Made by a program: the position numbers and the translations under genes. The notes beneath the pieces were generated by a model. It had not been told where the DNA came from. It did not search any database and saw only the letters and a list, made by a program, of their open reading frames with translations. A stretch of 64,000 nt of DNA from Balneolaceae bacterium (GTDB taxonomy: Bacteria; Bacteroidota; Rhodothermia; Balneolales; Balneolaceae), in NCBI GenBank assembly GCA_017795005.1, contig CP051242.1, positions 2,132,976-2,196,975 on the forward strand, given 5' to 3'. This document shows, one piece after another, positions 42,714 through 52,931 of the stretch; positions within the stretch are counted from its first letter, which is position 1, and every line of letters starts with the position of its first letter.

Positions 42714-44075
42714 ATGAAAAAAAGATTTATCCTTTCCATTATACTATCGTTTTTATTTATCGGTGTACTTCCTGCTCAGGAAAAGCATCAATCTGATGAT
42801 GATATGAAGCTAATTTATTCCAGCCGTTGGAGTGATTGGGATTGGCATTGCAACTGCAGGGTTGAACGAGATTCATATAAAAACAAACATTACAGGTATA
42901 GAAGCTACTATCATAACGAGGGAATAGATGATGAGTTCGATTTCTTTTCTCAAATAGGTCCTAATCCTGCAATTTATGGTTTTTCACCAATGGTTCAAGC
43001 TATCCATTTTAACAGGGTTAATGGCTTGTTTCTTGGAATAGATACTGAGTTCGAAGACTTTATTCATGACTTTACACATAATTATGGTTTTGATGTTCAG
43101 GCTTTGGGAGGATATTCATTTGGTCAGGAAGAATGGCAGTATCAAGTTGGGGTTGAAAAGCCAATTGGAAGAAAATTACGCATAGGTGGCGATTTTCATA
43201 ACATAACAAGTACAGAAGATGTCTGGAGGAATGGTTTAACAGAAAACACCCTTTCTAGTTTAGTAGCTGGATACGATTATCACGATTATTACAAAGTAGA
43301 GGGTTTTAGTTTTTATGGTTCACTTCGTCTTTTTCGGAATACATATTTAGGAGCAAGCTACAACAGTGATTTATTTAGTTCTATGAGTGCCGTAACTCAA
43401 TACAATATTATTGGAGAAGGAAATATATATAGAGCTAATCCTGTCATTGATTCAGAATTTGATGAACTAAGTCATCAGAGTATTGGACTAAGTGCAAACC
43501 TAAACCCAAAAATGTTTAATCAGGCACGTAATTTTTCAACAAACTTAACATTCAGGGGAGAAATTGGAAATCTACCAGAGAGTTCGAATGAATTTTTATT
43601 TAATAAGTTTGTTGTTCAGTCAAAGTCGGTTATGCGTCTTGACCGGACTACTTTCTTAAAATGGAGAGTAATGGGAGGAGCAATCACAGGAAATGCCCCC
43701 GATTTCAAACAGTTTGCATTAGGAGGAATAGGAACTATGAGAGCCACGAATTACAAAAGCCTTCAAGGTAATGCTATGGTACTGAGCAATGCAGAATTAA
43801 TATTTGGAAGAAACTCCGATTTTGATTTAGGTTTTATTGAACTCGATGGATTCTATATTAGTTTATTTATGGATTCAGGATGGTCTAAATTCAATAATGA
43901 GCTTGTAACAAGTACTGATCCTACGTTAGCATTTGAGAATTTTAGTTTCTCAAAACTTAGTCATAATGCAGGTATTGGCTTTGGAAGTGATAATATCAGG
44001 GTTGAATTTGCGAAACCCATATCAAACAGTGGGGGATTTTCGGCATTCTGGATAAGATTAAATCCTACCTTCTAG
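42714..44075 (+). CDS. Omp85-like outer-membrane barrel protein
   Basis: A 453-residue protein: signal peptide 1-21 (ending LPAQ), a basic aromatic segment (30-65; WSDWDWHCNCRVERDSYKN), then barrel strands. The segment QFALGGIGTMRATNYKSLQGN is the position of the Omp85 L6 loop (F-x-LGG-x-x-x-R-G-Y), but the R-G-Y reads R-A-T, so the signature is weak. The C-terminus ends with alternating strands and a terminal Phe (FWIRLNPTF), the classic barrel signal. No POTRA domains are present. Function unknown. A strong terminator follows. Confidence 0.75.
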   Translation: MKKRFILSIILSFLFIGVLPAQEKHQSDDDMKLIYSSRWSDWDWHCNCRVERDSYKNKHYRYRSYYHNEGIDDEFDFFSQIGPNPAIYGFSPMVQAIHFNRVNGLFLGIDTEFEDFIHDFTHNYGFDVQALGGYSFGQEEWQYQVGVEKPIGRKLRIGGDFHNITSTEDVWRNGLTENTLSSLVAGYDYHDYYKVEGFSFYGSLRLFRNTYLGASYNSDLFSSMSAVTQYNIIGEGNIYRANPVIDSEFDELSHQSIGLSANLNPKMFNQARNFSTNLTFRGEIGNLPESSNEFLFNKFVVQSKSVMRLDRTTFLKWRVMGGAITGNAPDFKQFALGGIGTMRATNYKSLQGNAMVLSNAELIFGRNSDFDLGFIELDGFYISLFMDSGWSKFNNELVTSTDPTLAFENFSFSKLSHNAGIGFGSDNIRVEFAKPISNSGGFSAFWIRLNPTF

Positions 44076-44101
44076 ACCAGAATAAATATTGTATAAAAAA
44101 G

Positions 44102-44132
44102 AAACCCGAACCGGTCAAAGTTCGGGTTTTTT
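44102..44132 (+). terminator. Rho-independent terminator after the Omp85-like gene
   Basis: A perfect 10-bp stem (AAACCCGAAC at 44102-44111, GTTCGGGTTT at 44120-44129, 8-base loop) runs into a T tract (44127-44132). It lies 27 bases past the stop codon. The 126 bases from here to mltG hold a small hairpin (TGCTC-TTCGG-GAGCA, about 44178-44192) but no gene. Confidence 0.9.
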
Positions 44133-44258
44133 CTTTAGGGCATTTGGTGCCTTGCAGCATCCAAAAGCTCGTTTGCTCTTCGGGAGCAGGTTACGCCATT
44201 CAGTTACTAAAGTTTCGGACTTTGTTTTCTTTTTTTAGAAGATTGGTATCTTAAGCTT

Positions 44259-45335
44259 ATGAATTTGAGCAGCACCCTTTCATTATCAAAAAGTGATCTT
44301 TCTATAGGAGTGATTACTTTCCTGTTTATTTTTCTGGCTACATTCGGATCCCGTCAGTACAGGCTTTCGTCGGGTACTTCTATTACTATAGATAAAGAAC
44401 TTTCTGTTATAATCGAGCAGGAGGCAACTATTAACCATCTTATCGATGTTCTCGATTCTTTAAAAGTGGATTATGATCCCGAAGAATTAAGATGGTCTGC
44501 ACGAATGTTGGGCTGGAGAACTTTCAAACAGGGTAGTTATTTACTTGAAGGGGAATATTCCTATAATGTGTTTCTTTCTAAACTTGCAAGAGGAATACAG
44601 GATCCGGTATCAGTTGTGATTTTACCAGGAATAAATCCAGAGAGATTCGCCGAATCGGTAAGTGATCAAATTTATGTTTCGAAGGAAGCTGTAGGAAAAG
44701 TTTTTGAGGATAGTCTATTTCTAATGGAAATAAACCTTTCAAAAGAAGAGTTATTTGGAAGAATGCTCCCCGAGACTTATTTAATGTATTGGACAAGTTC
44801 GCCAAAGGAAGTAGTTAGAAGAATACTAAGAGAGTTTAACAGTCAGGTTGTCGACCAGTTTAGTGAAGACGTATTAGAAAGCGGTTTAACAATTGATGAT
44901 ATTGTTACAATGGCATCCATTGTTGAATGGGAGGCTAATATAGAAGAAGAAAAACCTATCATAAGCGGGCTATATTGGAACAGATATAATCAGGGAATGA
45001 GATTACAGGCTGATCCAACGGTTAATTTTGCTGTTGGAGAACGTAGAAGGTTGTTATTTGAAGATTATCAATTTAACCATCCATATAACACCTATCTGAA
45101 AAGAGGATTACCACCCGGACCAATAACAAATCCAAGTCTTTCAACAATAGAGGCTACGGTTTATCCTGCTAACCATGATTATTTATATATGGTTGCAAAT
45201 CCTCAGGGTGGACATATCTTCACCCGAACCTTCGAAGAACATCAAATTGAAAGTGAAAAGTGGAGGCGTTGGTTAAGAGAACAATACAGAATTAAAAGAC
45301 AACGAGAATCAGAGGAGACAATTAATGACGACTAA
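44259..45335 (+). CDS. mltG: Endolytic murein transglycosylase MltG (YceG-like)
   Basis: A 358-residue inner-membrane anchored enzyme that cuts nascent glycan strands and so sets their length. One membrane helix (about 14-34) is followed by a LysM-like small domain and the YceG core: ASIVEWEANIEEEKP with the catalytic Glu (E-W-E where most have E-K-E), GLYWNRYNQGMRLQADPTVNFAVG, YNTYLKRGLPPGPI and NPSLSTIEATVYPA. The family length and all the core motifs are normal. It converges with the LpoA-like gene at 3 bases distance. Confidence 0.95.
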   Translation: MNLSSTLSLSKSDLSIGVITFLFIFLATFGSRQYRLSSGTSITIDKELSVIIEQEATINHLIDVLDSLKVDYDPEELRWSARMLGWRTFKQGSYLLEGEYSYNVFLSKLARGIQDPVSVVILPGINPERFAESVSDQIYVSKEAVGKVFEDSLFLMEINLSKEELFGRMLPETYLMYWTSSPKEVVRRILREFNSQVVDQFSEDVLESGLTIDDIVTMASIVEWEANIEEEKPIISGLYWNRYNQGMRLQADPTVNFAVGERRRLLFEDYQFNHPYNTYLKRGLPPGPITNPSLSTIEATVYPANHDYLYMVANPQGGHIFTRTFEEHQIESEKWRRWLREQYRIKRQRESEETINDD

Positions 45336-45338
45336 ATT

Positions 45339-47075
45339 TTATTGATGGTCATCAATTGTTAGCTCACCTTCAAGTAAATCTGAATCTCTTGGCATTCTTC
45401 TGATTCTCACTTCATGATTTACATGCGAACCTTTAAAACTGATTCTGGTGCTCAAACCATCGTAATTATTTAAATCTTTAAGAGCATCTCTCAAATAGGC
45501 AGGATTTTTCACCCTTTTTAATATTTCCAAAACCACTTTAGCAGCATCATATCCTGTATAAGCGAAAAGATTTGGTTGAGTATTAAACCGTAGCCTGAAT
45601 GAAGATGCAAAGTTCTGTGAGTTTGTTGTACTTGTATCTACATTGAATGATTCTGTGAAATACAATTCTGTTTCATTAAGTCGACGATCTTCCAAATTCA
45701 CATTCATCCATTCTTCAGAACCTAATATAGAAATGGAACTTCGCATTGCTTCAAGGTCAGTTAGCATAGATTCAACAAGAGTGGCTGCAACGGTACCAGT
45801 AAATGGGGCATACACAGCTTCAACTATTGCTACACTATCCAGAGTATCAGTAGTAAAGAACTTAGTATAATCCCGAATATCATACCCTAATTCTTCGAGG
45901 TCTTCCACGAAATAATATTCGACCAATCCACCATTTCTTTGTGCCTCATGAACAAAAGCACGAGCAGCGGGATCACCCAAAGAACCTTTTTCAGCGATTA
46001 CTCCGAGTGTATCATATCCAAGAGTATTAACAGCATAATTAGCCATTACTTTTCCTTGTGTAGCAAAAGAAGGATTGAGTTGAAATACATAGTCATTGTA
46101 TAAATCAAGGCTATCAGCGTTTGCCAGAGGGAGAAGCATTGGAATTTGATATTCTTCTGCAAGATTAGAAAACTCTTTTGCTACACCTGAAAATAAAGGA
46201 CCAATAATGAAATCCACATTTTCAGTCCAAACTAAATCATTAACAATGAAGTCAGCACTGGATGAAGAATTGTTGGTGTTTTTATAAGTAATAAAAGCCT
46301 TTTGATCAGAATTTTCGCTATTGAATTCTTCCACTGCAAGTTGAATTCCAAAGTATAGATGCTGAGGGATTTCATATTCAGGGGTATCATATTCAAATTC
46401 AGGAAGCACAACACCAATATTATATGAAATTCCTTTTGGAGCTTGGTTCACTCTATTTGGATTATATCTTTGGGTGTAGGAGACAGAATCTTCTAGAATA
46501 GTTTCTATTCTGCTTAATCGTAGTGGGTCAGAGTTAATTACAGAGCGTTTATATAGATTTAACAGAGCAACAGCGGAATTATATCTAACCTGTCCTATAG
46601 ATGACTCCAGAATATCCAGGCGGACTTCATCGTGTACTGATTCTCGAAATACATCTCTGCGTTGATTTAAGGTCAAATAGCCAAGAATTTGATCGTACAA
46701 CGTTAAGGCAGCTCTGGTTGACGAAGTGCTCGGTCGGGTATCAGATAATACTTTTAAGACATCCAGAGACCTTGAATAATTATCTAATTGAAAATGAACA
46801 AGAGCAGAGGTGTACAAAGCTTCCTGATAAATTTCAGATTCAGCAGTGGTGGGAATTTGATTTAAGTGATGTAATGCCAGTAAATAATTATTTAAAGCGA
46901 AATAAATTTTTCCAATAAAGAGTATTGCTTCAGGTTCATCAGATTGTTGAAGTATTCGTGCAGCACGTTCATAATCTCCTTGCTCATATAAACTAATACC
47001 ATTTTCTAGTGTCTGAGAAAAGACAAAAGAGTTAGTAAAAAGAGCAAAAAGCAGAAGAAGTAATATTTTTTTCAT
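45339..47075 (-). CDS. LpoA-like/type I periplasmic binding-fold protein with N-terminal repeats
   Basis: A secreted protein of 578 residues from the ATG at 47075 (an ATG five codons upstream at 47090 is also in frame). Signal peptide 1-20 (ending VFSQ). Residues ~20-130 are TPR-like (LENGISLYEQGDYERAARIL; ALYTSALVHFQLDNYSRSL). Residues ~215-570 have the type I periplasmic binding fold used by LivJ-type receptors and LpoA: GVVLPEF, VDFIIGPLFSGVAKEF, IPMLLPLANA, YDTLGVIAEKG, TGYDAAKVVLEIL. TPR plus this fold is the plan of LpoA, an activator of penicillin-binding protein 1A, which would suit its mltG neighbour. A solute-binding role is the alternative. Confidence 0.82.
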   Translation of the reverse strand: MKKILLLLLFALFTNSFVFSQTLENGISLYEQGDYERAARILQQSDEPEAILFIGKIYFALNNYLLALHHLNQIPTTAESEIYQEALYTSALVHFQLDNYSRSLDVLKVLSDTRPSTSSTRAALTLYDQILGYLTLNQRRDVFRESVHDEVRLDILESSIGQVRYNSAVALLNLYKRSVINSDPLRLSRIETILEDSVSYTQRYNPNRVNQAPKGISYNIGVVLPEFEYDTPEYEIPQHLYFGIQLAVEEFNSENSDQKAFITYKNTNNSSSSADFIVNDLVWTENVDFIIGPLFSGVAKEFSNLAEEYQIPMLLPLANADSLDLYNDYVFQLNPSFATQGKVMANYAVNTLGYDTLGVIAEKGSLGDPAARAFVHEAQRNGGLVEYYFVEDLEELGYDIRDYTKFFTTDTLDSVAIVEAVYAPFTGTVAATLVESMLTDLEAMRSSISILGSEEWMNVNLEDRRLNETELYFTESFNVDTSTTNSQNFASSFRLRFNTQPNLFAYTGYDAAKVVLEILKRVKNPAYLRDALKDLNNYDGLSTRISFKGSHVNHEVRIRRMPRDSDLLEGELTIDDHQ

Positions 47076-47129
47076 GGATTCAATGTTCATTTCTCTCTAT
47101 AACCCCAAAACAAAGAAAAAGTTCTTTGA

Positions 47130-48677
47130 TTATTCCCATTCAATTGTTGCAGGTGGTTTAGAACTAATGTCATAAACAACCCGGTTAATTCCCTTTATTT
47201 CATTGATAATTCGGTTCGAAACATGAGCTAAAAAATCGTAGGGAAGATGAGCCCAGTCGGCCGTCATCCCATCTAAACTTGTAACAGCTCTGATTGCTGC
47301 AGTGAATTCATACGTTCGTTCATCTCCCATTACACCCACACTTTGAACAGGTAAAAGAACGACAAGTGCTTGCCAAACTTCATTGTATAAGTGATTGGCT
47401 TTTAATTCATCAATAAAAATCTTATCTGCATCTCGAAGTAAATCCAGCTTTTCTTTACTTAATTCACCAAGTACCCGAATTCCTAATCCGGGACCAGGGA
47501 ATGGATGTCTGGCGATAAAATGCTCAGGAATACCTAGTTCCCGACCAACCACTCTAACTTCATCTTTGAATAACTCACGAACAGGTTCAATTAAATCAAG
47601 TTTCATTTTCTCTGGAAGTCCACCCACATTGTGGTGTGACTTAATAGTTGAAGATGGTCCTTTGAATGATACACTCTCGATGACGTCCGGATATAATGTA
47701 CCTTGAGCCAAATATTTGAAATCAGAACGATCCCCAATTTCTTTTTCAAAAACATCAATAAATGTATTACCTATTATTTTACGCTTCTTTTCAGGATCTG
47801 AAACTCCATGCAATCTTTCCAAAAATAATTCAGAAGCGTCCACACCTTTTACTGGTAGATGAAGATCTCTGGTATAAAGATGAAGTACATCTTCAAATTC
47901 ATCTTTTCTTAAAAGGCCATTATCAACAAAGACACATTCTAATTGATCTCCAATAGCTTTATGAATCAAAGTAGCTACAACAGTAGAATCAACACCACCC
48001 GAAAGAGCACAAAGCACTTTATTGGAACCAACTTTTGAACGTATTGCTTCTATCTGTTCATCAATAAAAGAAGAAGCTGTCCAATCTCCTGAGAGCCCAC
48101 ATATTTCAATAGCAAAATTCTCCAGAATTTGTTTTCCACACTCTGTATGAGCTACCTCGGGATGAAACTGAACTCCATAAATATGATTCTCTAAATGACG
48201 GACTGCTGCAACATCAGCATTAGCTGTATGCCCAATAATTTCATAAGAGGAGGGAAGTTCATGAATATGATCACCATGACTCATCCAAACGACGGAGCCA
48301 TCTTCTATTCCTTTTAATAAATCAGCAGAGTTATCAATAATTAAATGAGCCCGACCATATTCCCTTTTTTCTGCTTTTTCAACACTTCCGGGAATTTCTG
48401 TATGTGCTAACAGCTGAAGGCCATAACAAACTCCAAGTACAGGGACACCCCATTCGAAAATCTCTGTTTGAAGTTGAGGAGCCCCATCATCATTCACACT
48501 CATTGGGCCTCCCGATAAGATAACTCCTTTGGGAGTCGGGGTAGAAATGGTATCTAAAGAGACATTAAAAGGGTGGATCTCGCAATAAATGTTAAACTCG
48601 CGGAGCCGACGAGCAATTAATTGTGTGAATTGTGAACCGTAATCAAGGATTAAAATCCATTCGCTGTGTCGACTCAT
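47130..48677 (-). CDS. guaA: GMP synthase (glutamine-hydrolysing)
   Basis: A 515-residue enzyme converting XMP to GMP with ATP and glutamine. The class I amidotransferase domain (1-190) has the catalytic Cys84 ([11 protein letters not shown]) and the His172-Glu174 pair (FHPEVAH). The ATP-pyrophosphatase domain follows with the P-loop SGGVDST at 226-232. The C-terminal dimerisation domain has [16 protein letters not shown] and ends [12 protein letters not shown], the usual GuaA terminus. Length is normal. It is the last gene of the long minus-strand run and follows gcvH by 16 bases. Confidence 0.98.
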   Translation of the reverse strand: MSRHSEWILILDYGSQFTQLIARRLREFNIYCEIHPFNVSLDTISTPTPKGVILSGGPMSVNDDGAPQLQTEIFEWGVPVLGVCYGLQLLAHTEIPGSVEKAEKREYGRAHLIIDNSADLLKGIEDGSVVWMSHGDHIHELPSSYEIIGHTANADVAAVRHLENHIYGVQFHPEVAHTECGKQILENFAIEICGLSGDWTASSFIDEQIEAIRSKVGSNKVLCALSGGVDSTVVATLIHKAIGDQLECVFVDNGLLRKDEFEDVLHLYTRDLHLPVKGVDASELFLERLHGVSDPEKKRKIIGNTFIDVFEKEIGDRSDFKYLAQGTLYPDVIESVSFKGPSSTIKSHHNVGGLPEKMKLDLIEPVRELFKDEVRVVGRELGIPEHFIARHPFPGPGLGIRVLGELSKEKLDLLRDADKIFIDELKANHLYNEVWQALVVLLPVQSVGVMGDERTYEFTAAIRAVTSLDGMTADWAHLPYDFLAHVSNRIINEIKGINRVVYDISSKPPATIEWE

Positions 48678-48693
48678 TAAGTTAACAGAGTGT

Positions 48694-49074
48694 TTAAGAG
48701 GTTAAGTCAGCGTAATCGTCTGAACTTAGTAAAGATTCTAGTTGTGAAGCATCTGTTATTTTGATTTTTATCATCCAGCCCTCTCCAAAAGGATCGTCAT
48801 TCACTAGTTCCGGATTATCTTCCAATGCTTCATTTATTTCTACAACTTCTCCATCTACAGGAGCAAATAACTCTGAAACTGTTTTAACAGCTTCAACTGT
48901 GCCGAATACATCATCCTGTGAAAACTCAAATCCGGATTCTTCAAGCTCGACAAATACAATATCACCTAATTCACCTTGTGCAAATTCAGTAATTCCTATC
49001 GTAGCTGTACCATCACCATTATCTTTCAACCACTCATGTTCTTTGGTGTATTTAAGATTTGATGGATTACTCAT
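48694..49074 (-). CDS. gcvH: Glycine cleavage system H protein
   Basis: A 126-residue lipoyl carrier. The lipoylated Lys is K64 in [13 protein letters not shown], and the rest of the fold is normal ([35 protein letters not shown]). It shuttles aminomethyl groups in glycine cleavage and can also supply lipoate. No gcvP or gcvT is in the window; its start overlaps the accC stop by one base (TAATG), so it is cotranscribed with the biotin carboxylase genes, an unusual home for this gene. Confidence 0.97.
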   Translation of the reverse strand: MSNPSNLKYTKEHEWLKDNGDGTATIGITEFAQGELGDIVFVELEESGFEFSQDDVFGTVEAVKTVSELFAPVDGEVVEINEALEDNPELVNDDPFGEGWMIKIKITDASQLESLLSSDDYADLTS

Positions 49075-50426
49075 TAATGTTCCTCCGGTTTAAAATTGAA
49101 TGATGTTTCTAAGTATTTAGTGGAAACTGATCCTTTATTGAAATTAGGATCGTCCATTAATTGAATATGATAGGGAATAGTAGTTTTAACGCCTTCTATG
49201 ATAAATTCCTGAAGGGCTCGCTTCATTTTTTTGATAGCCAACTCTCGGGTAGGAGCAGTGACAATTAACTTTGCAATCATTGAATCATAAAAAGGTGGGA
49301 TGCGATATCCTGAATAAGCATGAGTGTCCAGTCTTACTCCATGACCTCCGGGTGGATGAAAAACAGTTATTTCGCCGGCAGAAGGTCGAAAACCATGCTC
49401 AGGATCTTCTGCATTAATTCTGCATTCAATGGAATGTCCTTCAATTTCAACTGTTCTGTCTTTAATACTCTCACCAGTCGCAATCCGAAGCTGCTCTTCA
49501 ATTAAATCGTAACCTGTTACTTCTTCAGTTACCGGATGTTCAACCTGAATACGTGTATTCATTTCCATGAAATAGAAATTCAGATCGTCATCTACTAAAA
49601 ATTCGACTGTACCAGCGCCTTCATAGTTAACTGAAAGTGCAGCATTAACGGCTGCCTCACCCATTTTCTTCCTCAATTCAGGAGTAACAAGAGGAGAGGG
49701 AGCTTCTTCTAATATTTTTTGATGTCTTCTTTGAAGTGAACAATCACGCTCTCCAAGGTGCATTGCGTTTCCATGCTGATCAGCAAGAATCTGAATTTCT
49801 ACGTGATGAGGATTTTGAACAAAGCGTTCGATATAAACTTCCGGGTTATTAAAGGCTGATTCAGCTTCATTACGACACATTTCGTAATTCTTTTTAAGCT
49901 CAGATCCGTCCAGAACCACTCGCATGCCTCGTCCACCGCCACCAGCAGAAGCTTTGATGATAACAGGAAATCCAATTTCATCACAAACTTTTTTCGCCTC
50001 TTCATAACTATCCACAACACCATCACTTCCAGGTACAACAGGTACCTTGTTATTGATCATAGTTGCTTTAGCTACTGCTTTATCTCCCATAGAGTTAATA
50101 GCGTGAGGAGATGGCCCGATAAATTTAATATCGTGTTCTCCACAAATCCTGGAGAACTCAGCATTTTCGGCGAGAAATCCATAACCCGGATGGATGGCTT
50201 CTGCATTAGTAATCTCAGCTGCAGCTAAAATGCTAGGAATCTTAAGATAACTTTCTTTTCCAGCAGGAGGACCAATACAAACTGCTTCGTCAGCAAATTT
50301 AACGTGTAAGCTATCTGCATCAGCTGTGGAATATACAGCAACAGTGCTTATTCCCAGCTCTCTGCATGTACGAATAATTCGTAATGCAATTTCTCCTCTA
50401 TTGGCAATCAGAACTTTTTTAAACAT
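49074..50426 (-). CDS. accC: Acetyl-CoA carboxylase, biotin carboxylase subunit
   Basis: A 450-residue ATP-grasp enzyme that carboxylates the biotin of AccB, the first step of fatty-acid synthesis. Clear motifs are [13 protein letters not shown] at the N-terminus, the ATP loop [14 protein letters not shown], the catalytic region [14 protein letters not shown] and [11 protein letters not shown]. Full length. It follows accB by 9 bases and is coupled to gcvH downstream. AccA and AccD are not in the window. Confidence 0.97.
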   Translation of the reverse strand: MFKKVLIANRGEIALRIIRTCRELGISTVAVYSTADADSLHVKFADEAVCIGPPAGKESYLKIPSILAAAEITNAEAIHPGYGFLAENAEFSRICGEHDIKFIGPSPHAINSMGDKAVAKATMINNKVPVVPGSDGVVDSYEEAKKVCDEIGFPVIIKASAGGGGRGMRVVLDGSELKKNYEMCRNEAESAFNNPEVYIERFVQNPHHVEIQILADQHGNAMHLGERDCSLQRRHQKILEEAPSPLVTPELRKKMGEAAVNAALSVNYEGAGTVEFLVDDDLNFYFMEMNTRIQVEHPVTEEVTGYDLIEEQLRIATGESIKDRTVEIEGHSIECRINAEDPEHGFRPSAGEITVFHPPGGHGVRLDTHAYSGYRIPPFYDSMIAKLIVTAPTRELAIKKMKRALQEFIIEGVKTTIPYHIQLMDDPNFNKGSVSTKYLETSFNFKPEEH

Positions 50427-50435
50427 GAAAGCTGT

Positions 50436-50900
50436 TTAGTCTTTTTTGATAATAAAAAGCGGTTGATCAAATTCAACAGGAGTAGCATTTGATACTAATA
50501 CCTCCTGAACGGTTCCACCAAATTCAGCTTCAATTTCATTCATAATCTTCATCGCTTCTATAATACATAGAGTCTGGCCTTTAGAAACTTTGTCTCCGAC
50601 TTTAACAAAAGGATCGGAATCCGGAGAAGAAGCTTCGTAAAAAGTACCTACGATTGGAGATTTTACAGTGTCACCGATTGGAGCTGAAGCGGGAGCGGAT
50701 GTAGTTTCCTGAGATGCAGCCGGTGCCGCAGGTTGAGGAGCTGCAGCAGGAGCAGGGGGCATAGGTTGAGTGTATGTAACCTGCTCAACAGTTCCTGTTT
50801 TTTTTACTTTAATTTTGAAATCACCTTCCTCAATCGAAACCTCATCTACTTCACTTTCTGCGATTAAGTCAAGAATTTTTTTGATCTGTTTTAAATCCAT
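50436..50900 (-). CDS. accB: Acetyl-CoA carboxylase, biotin carboxyl carrier protein
   Basis: A 154-residue carrier with three parts: an N-terminal helical domain (1-40), a proline/alanine-rich linker (46-75; [18 protein letters not shown]) and the biotinyl domain with Lys118 in [10 protein letters not shown]. The thumb and [16 protein letters not shown] segment show a standard BCCP. It begins 7 bases after efp and precedes accC by 9, the usual efp-accB-accC order. Confidence 0.97.
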   Translation of the reverse strand: MDLKQIKKILDLIAESEVDEVSIEEGDFKIKVKKTGTVEQVTYTQPMPPAPAAAPQPAAPAASQETTSAPASAPIGDTVKSPIVGTFYEASSPDSDPFVKVGDKVSKGQTLCIIEAMKIMNEIEAEFGGTVQEVLVSNATPVEFDQPLFIIKKD

Positions 50901-50907
50901 AATTCAG

Positions 50908-51477
50908 TTATTTAGCTCGTTCAATATAGGTTCCGGTTCTCGTGTCAACTTTAATTTTTTCACCTTCTGAGATAAACAGAGGTACATTCACAACAGCTCC
51001 AGAATCAAGTGTAGCCGGCTTAGAACCGCCTTGAGCTGTGTCACCTTTAACACCTGGATCAGTTTGGGCTACTGTTAAAATTAAATGATCTGGTGGTTCT
51101 GCATATAAAACTTGCTCATCGTCTGCATTAAAAAGTACATTGCATGTTTGTCCTTCAATAAGAAAATCCTGACGTTCAACCTGATGAGGAGCAATAGGTA
51201 TTTGCTCATAGGTATCGTTGTTCATGAAATAAAACATCGTCCCATCATTATAAAGATACTGATAGTCACGATTTTCAACTCGAACTGCCTCTGAGTTCTC
51301 ACCTGATCTCCAGGTTTTATCAATGTTTTTACCGTTAACTAATCCCCTTAGCTTTGTTCGTACAAAAGCAGGTCCTTTTCCCGGTTTAACATGTTGAAAC
51401 TCTGTAATAGAGTATAATTCACCATCCATATTCAGAACTAAACCATTTCTGAAATCTGAAGTAGATACTTTAGCCAT
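50908..51477 (-). CDS. efp: Translation elongation factor P
   Basis: A 189-residue three-domain protein that relieves ribosome stalling at proline runs. The loop with the modified residue is VKPGKGPAFVRTKLRG with Lys34, and the C-terminal OB domain ends IKVDTRTGTYIERAK. No EpmA/EpmB or EarP gene is nearby, and the type of Lys modification cannot be told. It has its own promoter-like element upstream and leads the efp-accBC run. Confidence 0.97.
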   Translation of the reverse strand: MAKVSTSDFRNGLVLNMDGELYSITEFQHVKPGKGPAFVRTKLRGLVNGKNIDKTWRSGENSEAVRVENRDYQYLYNDGTMFYFMNNDTYEQIPIAPHQVERQDFLIEGQTCNVLFNADDEQVLYAEPPDHLILTVAQTDPGVKGDTAQGGSKPATLDSGAVVNVPLFISEGEKIKVDTRTGTYIERAK

Positions 51478-51504
51478 TAAAAATAATCTCCGTTTTTAGT
51501 TCAG

Positions 51505-51535
51505 CAAAAATACAGCGCCCTGCTTTCGATAACAA
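51505..51535 (-). promoter_or_regulatory. Promoter before efp-accBC
   Basis: On the minus strand TTG (51535-51533), 20 bases and TATTTTTG (51512-51505) match the Bacteroidota -33/-7 pattern exactly, with the same spacing as the marR-like promoter. Position is 28 bases before the efp ATG, between the NSS transporter stop and efp. Confidence 0.6.
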
Positions 51536-51540
51536 ATCAA

Positions 51541-52887
51541 TTAAAGGAAATTGCTGATGATATTATAAGCAATAGCTGCAGGACAGATAATCCAGATAAA
51601 TACCGGCCAAACTTTTGCAAAAAGTGTTTGTTTTACTCCCTCGAAACCAAGTTCCATTTCGGAGAGGGCAGAGTCTGTTTTCCAAACAAAGGCCACGAAA
51701 ATACACATCAGTAAACCACCAATTGGTAACCCAAGGTTGTTGAATATATTATCAAATGTACCAATAAGGGATGGGTAGAAAGAAACTATGATTGAAATTA
51801 CAAGAATACCCAATCCTACACCCCATGCCGCTTTTTTGCGAGGAACGTTATGCTCATCGATCACGTATGCAACAGGAACTTCAAGAAGTGAAATAGTAGA
51901 AGTTAATGCAGCAATGCTAAGTAAAAGGAAAAATACTACTCCAAGAACTAATCCTAATACCCCACCTATAGTGTGAAACAGAGCAGGAAGGATTTGGAAA
52001 ACAAGGTCTGTACTGGAAGCCAGTTGATCGCCAACAAAAATTTCTATTCCTGCAGCCTGAGCTACATACATAGCAGGAATAATCATTAATCCAGCTAGGA
52101 ATGCAATACCAACATCAGCTAGTGTTACCAAGGCAGCAGCTTGGGGAATATTTTCTTTTTTGCTCAGATAAGAGCCGTATGTAATTAAGGCCCCCATTCC
52201 AAGCGAAAGAGAGAAGAAAGCCTGGCCCATGGCTGAGAAAATTAAACCTGCATTAATTCTACTAAAATCAGGTAATAAGTATTCCTTTACACCTTCAGAC
52301 GCACCAGGCTGAGTTAACACATAGCCAATCATAATTACAATAATACCTATTAATAATGGCATCATAGTTTTAGTGGCTTTTTCGATACCATCACTTACAC
52401 CGCCTGTTATTATTTTAATAGTACCAAACATAAAGACGGAAGCTATCAATGCGTTTTTAGGACCATTACCAGTATCAGTTAACCATGCTGCTGCTGAATC
52501 CCAACCTAGAAAGTAGAATATTTCTTCGAAGGCATATCCAAAAGCCCAACCTGCAATTACTGTGTAAAAGGAGAGAATCACTACACCACAAATAACTCCC
52601 CAAAGACCAACCAGAGGGAAAAATTTGTTAGAAGAAAGTGCCTTAAAAGCACCAACAGGGTTCTTTCCTGATTTACGTCCTATTGATAATTCTGCAACCA
52701 TAACCGGAAATCCGATTAAAAAAGTACAGAGTAAATAAATAATGAGATAAGCTGCACCACCTTCGGTAGCAACTTTTGTAGGGAATCCCCAAATGTTTCC
52801 AAGACCAACAGCTGAACCTGCAGCTGCTAAAATAAAACCTAATTTAGAATTCCAGGATCCGCGTTCCGAAGATGATGTTACTGCCAA
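51541..52887 (-). CDS. Sodium-dependent transporter, NSS/SNF family (second copy)
   Basis: A 448-residue LeuT-fold Na+ symporter. The TM1 signature is AAAGSAVGLGNIWGFPTKVA, with G in place of the usual Arg (WRFP is WGFP here), and about eleven membrane helices follow. TM6 has AFFSLSLGMGALITYGSYL and TM8 LSIAALTSTISLLEV. The Arg at that site closes the outer gate in LeuT, so its absence may mark a different substrate or gating. It starts 45 bases after the pullulanase stop and is read in the same direction, ending 64 bases before efp. Confidence 0.92.
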   Translation of the reverse strand: MAVTSSSERGSWNSKLGFILAAAGSAVGLGNIWGFPTKVATEGGAAYLIIYLLCTFLIGFPVMVAELSIGRKSGKNPVGAFKALSSNKFFPLVGLWGVICGVVILSFYTVIAGWAFGYAFEEIFYFLGWDSAAAWLTDTGNGPKNALIASVFMFGTIKIITGGVSDGIEKATKTMMPLLIGIIVIMIGYVLTQPGASEGVKEYLLPDFSRINAGLIFSAMGQAFFSLSLGMGALITYGSYLSKKENIPQAAALVTLADVGIAFLAGLMIIPAMYVAQAAGIEIFVGDQLASSTDLVFQILPALFHTIGGVLGLVLGVVFFLLLSIAALTSTISLLEVPVAYVIDEHNVPRKKAAWGVGLGILVISIIVSFYPSLIGTFDNIFNNLGLPIGGLLMCIFVAFVWKTDSALSEMELGFEGVKQTLFAKVWPVFIWIICPAAIAYNIISNFL

Positions 52888-52931
52888 GGGATTTCCTCCA
52901 ATTAATTATTTATGTATCAAGGTAAAATATT

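Noticed and set aside
42714-44075. BamA or TamA
   Set aside because: No POTRA domains and a weak L6 loop motif; only a general Omp85-like barrel can be supported.
44140-44240. Possible tRNA after the terminator
   Set aside because: One good hairpin is present, but no acceptor stem, anticodon loop or T-arm pattern can be fitted.
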